Source: a virus. From it: 59,669 nt of DNA. Shown here one piece after another: positions 50,558 through 57,098 of the stretch. The notes under the pieces were generated by a model, which made no database searches, was not told where the DNA came from, and saw only the letters and a program-made list of their open reading frames with translations. Within the stretch, counting starts at the first letter, position 1, and each line of letters starts with the position of its first letter. Both the position numbers and the translations under genes were made by a program. The DNA lies in the IMG/VR virus record IMGVR_UViG_3300030389_003133, positions 1 to 59,669 of that record, one strand, 5' to 3'.

Positions 50558-52972
50558 ATGACATCAGACATCACTATATTCAGAAACATTAAATCAACAG
50601 ACACACCATTTTATAGAAAAGTAGAGCATATATTAGACCGCATCAAAGACGGAGCGTCTAAGGAACTTGTAAAGCGTATCAGGCTAGAGCAACGCAAAGC
50701 AGAACGCAATGAACTAAAAAAGAATTTACCCGCTATTTGTTTTTCAGGAAAGTTTATAAAAAGAAACGACAACTCCATCCAAGAACATTCAGGACTTATC
50801 TGTTTAGACTTTGACGGTTACGAGAAAAGCAAAGAATTATTACAAGACAAAGAAAACATAACCAAGTCTCCCTATACTTTTTCAGTTTTTATTTCTCCAA
50901 GCGGTAAGGGATTGAAAGTATTAGTGAAGATACCACAAGACATAGACAATCACGTAAATTATTTTAATTCTTTAAATAAACATTTTAATAATGATAAGTT
51001 TGATGTCACGTGTAAAAACTTATCAAGAGTATGTTATGAAAGTTATGACCCACTAATCTATCACAACCCTAACTCATCTGTATGGGACAAGATAGAAGAG
51101 AAAGAATACCAAGAGAAGCACCAATACAGAGATGCTCCTACCATTCCTATAACAGACGAAAACAAAATCGTTGAAATACTTCTACATTGGTGGAACAAAA
51201 AATATCCAATGGTTGAAGGACAAAGAAATCATAACTGTTATGTACTAGCCTCAGCTTTTAATGACTTTGGAATAAACAAATCGTTAGCAGGATATATTTT
51301 ATCCAACTATCAAACTTCAGATTTTAACGAGACTGAAATAAATAGAACTATTGACAGTGCGTATGCTAACACTCAAAACTTTGGAAGCAAATACTATGAA
51401 GACGAAGACCGAGTTAACAATTTAAAAATAAAACTCAAAAGAGGCACGTCAAAAAAAGAGATTCGCTCCCAACTAGAGGACAGTCAATTGGAGAGCGAGG
51501 TAATAGATGCCGTCCTCACACGTATAGACGAAGAAGCACAAGAGACACAGTTTTGGACCAAGAACGATAAAGGAACTATAAAGATTGTTCACGTTTTATT
51601 TAAACAGTTTTTAGAAGACAACGGCTTTTACAAATACTGCCCCGAGGGAGGAAAGAATTATGTGTTTGTTAAAGTGACTAACAACTTGATAGACCACACT
51701 GACGAAAAAAGTATCAAAGATTTTATTCTAAACTACCTCCTTGATATTGATGACCTAAGTATATACAACTACTTTGCAGACCAAACAAGATTCTTTAGAG
51801 AAGAGTTTTTGACATTGCTTTCTACAATAGATATTTATTTTATTGCTGACAACAAGGATACTTCTTATTTGTATTTCAGAAATTGTGCAGTTAAAGTTAC
51901 ACCCAAAGAAAAAACCATCATTGATTACATAGACTTAGGTGGATACGTTTGGAAAGACCACGTAATAAATAGAAACTTCACTTCTTGTGAAGACAACACA
52001 GACTACAAGACCTTTATTAAAAACATCTGTAAAGGAGAAGAAGACAGAGTAAAGTCAATGGAGAGTACAATAGGTTTTATGATGCATGGACACAAAAACC
52101 TATCTTATTGTCCTGCAGTAATATTAAATGATGAGGTAATATCAGACAATCCTGAAGGCGGCACGGGTAAAGGAATATTTATGAACGCACTAAGCCAAAT
52201 GAAAAAGGTTGTAACCATAGACGGAAAAGCATTTGCATTTGAAAGGTCCTTTGCTTATCAGCTTGTATCAGCAGACACACAGATACTTGTCTTTGATGAT
52301 GTGAAAAAGCATTTTGACTTTGAAAGATTATTTTCTGTTGTCACTGAAGGTTTGACATTAGAAAAGAAAAACAAGGACGCAATTAAAATACCTTTCAGCA
52401 AGTCTCCCAAGATAGCGATTACAACTAACTACGCAATCAAAGGCAGTGGTAATTCTTTTGCGAGACGTAAATGGGAACTAGAACTCCATCAACATTATAA
52501 TAAAAACCATACACCTTTGGACGAGTTTAAAAAACTTCTGTTTGGCGATTGGAACGATGACGAATGGTGTGCGTTTGACAACTATATGATTAACTGTTTA
52601 CAGGGATACCTCAACACAGGATTGGTCCAAAGCAAATTTGTAAACCTTAAAAAGAGACAACTATCTGCAGAAACTTGTCACGACTTTATTGAATGGTGTG
52701 GACTTATAAACGGTAGTGAGCCAAGTGATATGCTTCGAACAGACGTAAGAATTAGTTTGCAAAACGCATACATAGACTTTATCGAACACTATCCTGACTA
52801 TGGACCTAAAGCCAAATTAACCATAAGTAGGATTAGATTCAATAAATGGATGGTTGCCTATGCCGTTTTTAAAACGGGAGCTTCACCCGAGGAAGGTAGA
52901 GACCACTCAGGTAAATGGATGAGATTAAAAAGAGCCGATGAAATTAACCCACAATCAAGATTAAATGTGTGA
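50558..52972 (+). CDS. Primase-polymerase/SF3 helicase fusion (804 aa)
   Basis: The N-terminal ~170 residues are a VirE_N/BT4734-type AEP primase domain with ICLDFDG (81-87) and SPSGKGLK (113-120). A middle region leads to an SF3/D5-like helicase: Walker A GGTGKG (~535), Walker B ILVFDDV (~578) and motif C IAITTNYAI (~620). It primes and unwinds phage DNA. It starts a new transcript after a terminator, with iterons in its leader that may bind this or another replication protein (inference). Confidence 0.9.
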   Translation: MTSDITIFRNIKSTDTPFYRKVEHILDRIKDGASKELVKRIRLEQRKAERNELKKNLPAICFSGKFIKRNDNSIQEHSGLICLDFDGYEKSKELLQDKENITKSPYTFSVFISPSGKGLKVLVKIPQDIDNHVNYFNSLNKHFNNDKFDVTCKNLSRVCYESYDPLIYHNPNSSVWDKIEEKEYQEKHQYRDAPTIPITDENKIVEILLHWWNKKYPMVEGQRNHNCYVLASAFNDFGINKSLAGYILSNYQTSDFNETEINRTIDSAYANTQNFGSKYYEDEDRVNNLKIKLKRGTSKKEIRSQLEDSQLESEVIDAVLTRIDEEAQETQFWTKNDKGTIKIVHVLFKQFLEDNGFYKYCPEGGKNYVFVKVTNNLIDHTDEKSIKDFILNYLLDIDDLSIYNYFADQTRFFREEFLTLLSTIDIYFIADNKDTSYLYFRNCAVKVTPKEKTIIDYIDLGGYVWKDHVINRNFTSCEDNTDYKTFIKNICKGEEDRVKSMESTIGFMMHGHKNLSYCPAVILNDEVISDNPEGGTGKGIFMNALSQMKKVVTIDGKAFAFERSFAYQLVSADTQILVFDDVKKHFDFERLFSVVTEGLTLEKKNKDAIKIPFSKSPKIAITTNYAIKGSGNSFARRKWELELHQHYNKNHTPLDEFKKLLFGDWNDDEWCAFDNYMINCLQGYLNTGLVQSKFVNLKKRQLSAETCHDFIEWCGLINGSEPSDMLRTDVRISLQNAYIDFIEHYPDYGPKAKLTISRIRFNKWMVAYAVFKTGASPEEGRDHSGKWMRLKRADEINPQSRLNV

Positions 52973-53210
52973 TATAAACCAAGCAATGATAAATAGTTTG
53001 AATGTATTAAATGGTGATGTCACCATAGAAGAACTAATTATGCAAGGCGAGGGATGGTTTGTTTTTAATCCGGAGAAGACTGTGTCTTTAAAGACACTTG
53101 AACAGATGCTTCAATATTTTACAGACGTAGAAGATTATGAAAGATGTAGACAAGTATATAATTTAATTAACGATGGCAAAACTATTGGGAAGGACTTCAG
53201 GTTGGAGTGA
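52965..53210 (+). CDS. Small protein (81 aa)
   Basis: Helical (INSLNVLNGDVTIEELIMQG; LEQMLQYFTDVEDYERCRQV), overlapping the primase end by 8 nt. Palindrome copy at 53082. Unknown. Confidence 0.6.
   Translation: MCDINQAMINSLNVLNGDVTIEELIMQGEGWFVFNPEKTVSLKTLEQMLQYFTDVEDYERCRQVYNLINDGKTIGKDFRLE
53082..53097. repeat. GTGTC palindrome copy, in coding sequence
   Basis: Perfect copy reading V-S-L-K-T. Confidence 0.95.
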
Positions 53211-53418
53211 CTGCGAACAACTAAAGCAAATGGAAATATTGTTCAGGGTTATGAACAAAACAAAAACAGTGAAGATAGGCAGAGGAAAGAAAGCCTACAC
53301 CAAGGAAGAGTTTGTTTATCAGTCAGAATCAGACGATGAGGTAAGAGACAATATTAATTTTTCAATTGAACATTATAAAAAACTATGTTTAAATTCAGAG
53401 AATACCAATCAACAATAA
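53173..53418 (+). CDS. Small protein (81 aa)
   Basis: MAKLLGRTSGWSDCEQLKQM, then a basic RGKKAYTKEEF segment. Overlaps both neighbours (38 and 34 nt). Unknown. Confidence 0.55.
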   Translation: MAKLLGRTSGWSDCEQLKQMEILFRVMNKTKTVKIGRGKKAYTKEEFVYQSESDDEVRDNINFSIEHYKKLCLNSENTNQQ

Positions 53419-54629
53419 TAGAAAAGGGTGCTGAGATATGTGCGAAATATAAATTCGTATACTTATCTATGGAGGTCAGAACGGGAAAAACACTCACAAG
53501 CATGGGCATAGCCACAAGACTTCAGTGTAATAATGTTTTGTTTGTTACAAAAAAGAAAGCCATCAGTTCGATTGAAAACGATTATAAACTTCTCAACCCC
53601 GACTTTGAGATAACTGTTATCAACTATGAGTCACTACACAAAGTAAAGAGCAGAGCAAGTAATAGGTTTGATTTTATTGTAGTAGACGAGGCACACTCAT
53701 TAGGTGCATTCCCAAAGCCAAGTAAAAGAGCAAAGGATATAAAAAATTTAATTAATAAAAACAGAAGCCCCTATGTTTGTTTGATGTCGGGAACACCAAC
53801 ACCTGAAAGCTACAGTCAGATGTATCATCAGGTGTTTGGTATCCCAACAAACCCGTTTAAAAAATACGTGAGCTTTTACAAGTTCGCTAAGGATTATGTT
53901 AAGGTTACTCAGAAAATTATTAACTCTGTTTACATAAACGATTACTCAAAAGGAACCTTAAATATTTTGTATGAAATGAAACCATACACTATAAGTTTTA
54001 CACAACAAGAGGCGGGGTTTACCAATACAATAGATGAAGAGGTGCTGAGTGTAAAGATGAAACCTATAACGTATGAACTAACAAAACAGTTAACAAAAGA
54101 TAAAGTAATAAACGGCGTAGGAGATACTATACTTGCAGACACACCTGCTAAAATGATGCAGAAGTTACATCAACTGTATTCCGGAACTATTATATGCGAG
54201 AGCGGTAACGGAATTATTCTCGACGATTCAAAAGCATTATTCATCAAAGAGCATTTTAAAAATAAAAAAATTGCAATCTTTTATAAGTTTAGACAAGAAT
54301 ACAAAGCATTGAAGAGTGTCTTTGAAGACACGCTTTGTAACACTGTTGAAGAGTTTTGTAACACTGATAAATGTATAGCATTGCAAATAGTAAGCGGTAG
54401 AGAAGGCATTAGTTTGAAAGAAGCTGAGGCTATTATTTATTACAACATAGACTTTAGTGCTACAAGTTATTGGCAGAGCAGAGACAGAATGACAACTAAA
54501 GATAGACGACACAGTAAAATTTATTGGGTCTTTTCTGAAAAGGGAATTGAGAAAGATATTTACAAGACAGTGATAAAGAAGAAAGATTACACGGTACAAC
54601 ATTTTAAAAGAGATTTATTAACTTTGTAA
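53385..54629 (+). CDS. SF2 helicase, SNF2-like (414 aa)
   Basis: FKFREYQ at the N-terminus (Q-motif-like), Walker A VRTGKT (31-36), VLFVTKK (Ia), IVVDEAH (98-104), SGTPTP motif III (135-140), and a C-terminal domain with IAIFYKFRQEYKAL, QIVSGREGISLKEA and DRMTTKDRR (motif VI-like). Such compact SNF2-like ATPases are common in phage replication modules, moving along DNA for replication, recombination or repair. Confidence 0.88.
   Translation: MFKFREYQSTIIEKGAEICAKYKFVYLSMEVRTGKTLTSMGIATRLQCNNVLFVTKKKAISSIENDYKLLNPDFEITVINYESLHKVKSRASNRFDFIVVDEAHSLGAFPKPSKRAKDIKNLINKNRSPYVCLMSGTPTPESYSQMYHQVFGIPTNPFKKYVSFYKFAKDYVKVTQKIINSVYINDYSKGTLNILYEMKPYTISFTQQEAGFTNTIDEEVLSVKMKPITYELTKQLTKDKVINGVGDTILADTPAKMMQKLHQLYSGTIICESGNGIILDDSKALFIKEHFKNKKIAIFYKFRQEYKALKSVFEDTLCNTVEEFCNTDKCIALQIVSGREGISLKEAEAIIYYNIDFSATSYWQSRDRMTTKDRRHSKIYWVFSEKGIEKDIYKTVIKKKDYTVQHFKRDLLTL
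54316..54331. repeat. GTGTC palindrome copy, in coding sequence
   Basis: GTGTCTTTGAAGACAC reading S-V-F-E-D-T in the helicase C-terminal domain. Confidence 0.95.
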
Positions 54630-54631
54630 AG

Positions 54632-54853
54632 ATGAAAAAGTTTATTATCTTTTTTGTCATTTGGGTGAGTCAGAACCTCGCTATACCCTTTTGGATTGTT
54701 GGACATATACATTTGACAATGAATGTTTATGCTGACATAAAGGAAATCTTTGCGTCTGTAGGGATGAACTTAATAGTAATAGTAGGTTTTATTTTAGATT
54801 ACAGAAACAGTTTAAAAGATGACCGAACAAGAGATACAGAAAAAAAGAATTAA
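54632..54853 (+). CDS. Small two-TM membrane protein (73 aa)
   Basis: Hydrophobic helices at about 3-24 (FIIFFVIWVSQNLAIPFWIV) and 41-58 (SVGMNLIVIVGFILDY), then a charged tail. Overlaps the VRR-NUC gene by 35 nt. Unknown; possibly host-membrane acting. Confidence 0.65.
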   Translation: MKKFIIFFVIWVSQNLAIPFWIVGHIHLTMNVYADIKEIFASVGMNLIVIVGFILDYRNSLKDDRTRDTEKKN

Positions 54854-55061
54854 GCAGCTTGAAAGTGAAGGTTACTATGTTATCAAGTTAATCAACACAA
54901 ACAAGAATGGAATACCGGACTTAATAGCAATTCCACCAAACGCTAATGTTCTTTTTAGTGAGATTAAAAAACCCAAAGGAAAAACTTCTAAACTACAGGA
55001 GTTTAGAATAAGTGAACTAAAACAATATGGCTTTAAAACAGAGATATATAAAGGCGATTGA
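54819..55061 (+). CDS. VRR-NUC nuclease (80 aa)
   Basis: Stand-alone VRR-NUC domain of usual length. Catalytic residues visible: GIPD (31-34), SEIKKP with E48 and K50, and Q60. The domain typically cleaves branched DNA (Holliday-junction-type), fitting replication/packaging intermediates. Confidence 0.85.
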   Translation: MTEQEIQKKRIKQLESEGYYVIKLINTNKNGIPDLIAIPPNANVLFSEIKKPKGKTSKLQEFRISELKQYGFKTEIYKGD

Positions 55062-55401
55062 CTTGTACTATGAAGTAGATGATTGGTTTGTAACTCAATT
55101 AAAAGAGTTCCCAAGACTTGTAGGCATTGAAATAGCGGCACAAGTAAACTCATCCTACGACTCTTTACCACAAAAAAACGGTTGGTCCCAAATGGTTGGT
55201 GGAGTATGTAAGGACTTCAATCCTCCTATATATTTTGAAGTAGAATACCTTAATCAAGAAGACGAACCCCCTTTCTTTCTTGATGTTCAAACCATCGAGG
55301 TAGACGACTACCTAGATTATATAATAGAAAATAAAACTCTAAAAGCAAAATCAAATGGAATCACTAATAAAAACAAACAGAACCTTTCGTGTCCTCGCTG
55401 A
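55027..55401 (+). CDS. Unknown protein (124 aa)
   Basis: Overlaps the VRR-NUC end by 35 nt and the next gene by 47 nt. Acidic, alpha/beta (FEVEYLNQEDEPPFFLDVQT). No family recognised. Confidence 0.55.
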   Translation: MALKQRYIKAIDLYYEVDDWFVTQLKEFPRLVGIEIAAQVNSSYDSLPQKNGWSQMVGGVCKDFNPPIYFEVEYLNQEDEPPFFLDVQTIEVDDYLDYIIENKTLKAKSNGITNKNKQNLSCPR

Positions 55402-55879
55402 TATAATAGACCAATCTCTAAACGTCTCTATAAAAACTTCTTGTAGAAAAAGAGAAACAGTTAACGGTCGAATGATATATTATAAAATACTTAATGAACT
55501 CAAGTTTGGATGCAGTGCTATTGGAAAAAGTATAGGTAAAAACCACGCCACTGTACTCCACGGATTGAAACAATTTAAAGATTTATGGATAACAGATAAG
55601 AACTTGAGAGAGGAATACCACCTTATAAGAGAACTGTTTTTTAATCACGACGGTGTAAATGCACACGACTCATACAGTAGGAAAGAATTATTTAAAACGG
55701 TTAAATATTTGGAAAACGAAAATAAAAGTTTAACTTTGGAATTAGAACGGTTGAATAATCGTCTAAATTCAAGGAATAAATATAGCGACACTTTAGAAAT
55801 TCTTGAAAGAAGACACCTCAACTCAGAACAACTAAGTAAAATTAACTCAAAGATAATACACATCATAAATGGCGTATAG
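55355..55879 (+). CDS. DnaA domain-IV-like protein with coiled coil (174 aa)
   Basis: Residues ~15-85 fit a DnaA-type helix-turn-helix: SCRKRETVNGRMIYYKILNE and IGKNHATVLHGLKQF with the H-[AT]-T-V-x-H-G loop. The C-terminal half is a long coiled coil (LENENKSLTLELERLNNRLN), so it probably dimerises. This is the second DnaA-DNA-binding-domain protein of the genome, and it also lacks an ATPase. Confidence 0.7.
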   Translation: MESLIKTNRTFRVLADIIDQSLNVSIKTSCRKRETVNGRMIYYKILNELKFGCSAIGKSIGKNHATVLHGLKQFKDLWITDKNLREEYHLIRELFFNHDGVNAHDSYSRKELFKTVKYLENENKSLTLELERLNNRLNSRNKYSDTLEILERRHLNSEQLSKINSKIIHIINGV

Positions 55880-56117
55880 TATTCAAGACATAGATAAGAT
55901 TGTTGAATTTTCTACTTGGAATGGAAAGAAAAAAATCGACGAGCTTCTACGTATTGATTGCAGTATGTATGCTAATTTAGGAATCGACTCAAGCAAAAAG
56001 GACCGGGAGACGGTTAAAATCAATTCACGAAAAATTTACAGATATATAAAAAAAATTAATCCACGCATGGGAAGAGAGTTTCTTAATGCAATGGATAAGG
56101 AAGAACACATAGAATAA
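55869..56117 (+). CDS. Small protein (82 aa)
   Basis: Basic, helical (YSIQDIDKIVEFSTWNGKKK; VKINSRKIYRYIKKINPRMG). Overlaps the DnaA-like gene by 11 nt. Unknown, DNA binding possible. Confidence 0.6.
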   Translation: MAYSIQDIDKIVEFSTWNGKKKIDELLRIDCSMYANLGIDSSKKDRETVKINSRKIYRYIKKINPRMGREFLNAMDKEEHIE

Positions 56118-56119
56118 AA

Positions 56120-56311
56120 ATGGTAGGCATATCGTCCATAGATGCAGAACGCATAAAGCACATCAACTATCTTATGGATGGACTACATAACCGACTTACA
56201 AACTTATATGAAGAACTTGCGGATAAAGAAATAGATAAAGCAAAAATAGAGGTTAAGTCATTAATAGAAGAATTAAAAAGTCTTCAAGACTCTCTCGACG
56301 ATGACCTATAG
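56120..56311 (+). CDS. Small coiled-coil protein (63 aa)
   Basis: Heptad pattern through most of the length (LYEELADKEIDKAKIEVKSL). Overlaps the HNH gene by 11 nt. Unknown. Confidence 0.6.
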   Translation: MVGISSIDAERIKHINYLMDGLHNRLTNLYEELADKEIDKAKIEVKSLIEELKSLQDSLDDDL

Positions 56312-56687
56312 AACCTGTTCACACTGCAATCAAAGAAAACATATATCCGACTTTTATCTTTCAGGTAAGTTTACAAAAGCAGGGAAAAACATCCCTAGCA
56401 GAAAATGTAAAAAGTGTGTCAATGAAATTAAAAAAAACAGAAGACACAATATTAGAGCATGGCTCAAACAATATAAAAGAAATAGTAAATGTTCAATATG
56501 TGGATACTCAAAGGAAACACATCCAAATTTTTCTATACACGCTTTGGAGTTTCATCACCCACAAAACAATAAAGAATTTGCAATAGGAGAAGCAGCAGCA
56601 AGAGGTTTGGCTATAAAAAAAATTAAAAAAGAAATTGATAAATGTGTTATCTTGTGCTCACGTTGTCATACAGAAATTCATCATTAA
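56301..56687 (+). CDS. HNH endonuclease (128 aa)
   Basis: Zinc-binding CSHC (6-9) and CKKC (36-39), then CSICGY and a C-terminal ALEFHHPQ ... CVILCSRCHTEIHH, giving the H-N-H/zinc-knuckle core. It lies near the end of the early operon. Could be a packaging-related nicking enzyme, a host-DNA-degrading enzyme or a homing endonuclease; no intron is seen nearby. Confidence 0.85.
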   Translation: MTYRTCSHCNQRKHISDFYLSGKFTKAGKNIPSRKCKKCVNEIKKNRRHNIRAWLKQYKRNSKCSICGYSKETHPNFSIHALEFHHPQNNKEFAIGEAAARGLAIKKIKKEIDKCVILCSRCHTEIHH

Positions 56688-57098
56688 ATGAGGTTCGAAT
56701 CTAATAAAGATTTAAAAAGAGAAAGAAAAGCAATAGAAAAGTTTGTAAGCAGGTTCAAAGGAACCTATAAGAAACTTGGAGAAAACGACGTAGACTACAG
56801 AGTCTTTGATGAGAACGGCAAACTTATATCCTACGCAGAAGTAAAAGGAAGATACAAAAATATAGCAGACGCATATCCACTTCCTGTGGCAGCAAGAAAA
56901 ATAGTTAAGTTGTGTGATAAAAGACTTAACCCGGTAATTATATGGGCTTGTGATGACGGCATCATATACGGACTTCCGTCAGAAATCAAAGGCGAAGTAC
57001 GTTGGGGAGGAAGAAAACCCCGTAAAGGAGCTTTTAATGACGAAGAGCTTATGTTATATTATCCTAAACAAAAGACTTTTAGGTATTTTAAATATTAA
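56688..57098 (+). CDS. PD-(D/E)XK nuclease-like protein (136 aa)
   Basis: NDVDYRVFDENGKLISYAEVKGR (start quoted NDVDYRVFDENG) gives the D ... E-x-K arrangement of the PD-(D/E)XK fold, followed by a helical stretch and IIWACDDGIIYG. Last gene of the plus arm, convergent with the giant gene; their stops overlap. The sequence GGTTCGAATC at its 5' end resembles a tRNA T-loop but is coding. Confidence 0.65.
   Translation: MRFESNKDLKRERKAIEKFVSRFKGTYKKLGENDVDYRVFDENGKLISYAEVKGRYKNIADAYPLPVAARKIVKLCDKRLNPVIIWACDDGIIYGLPSEIKGEVRWGGRKPRKGAFNDEELMLYYPKQKTFRYFKY

Noticed and set aside
2852-54331. CRISPR array or transposon ends as an explanation of the GTGTC repeats
   Set aside because: Copies are kilobases apart with no regular spacers, no flanking duplications seen and no transposase or cas gene.
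56690-56705. GGTTCGAATC resembling a tRNA T-loop
   Set aside because: No acceptor or anticodon stem can be formed around it and it is the start of a coding sequence (MRFESNKD).
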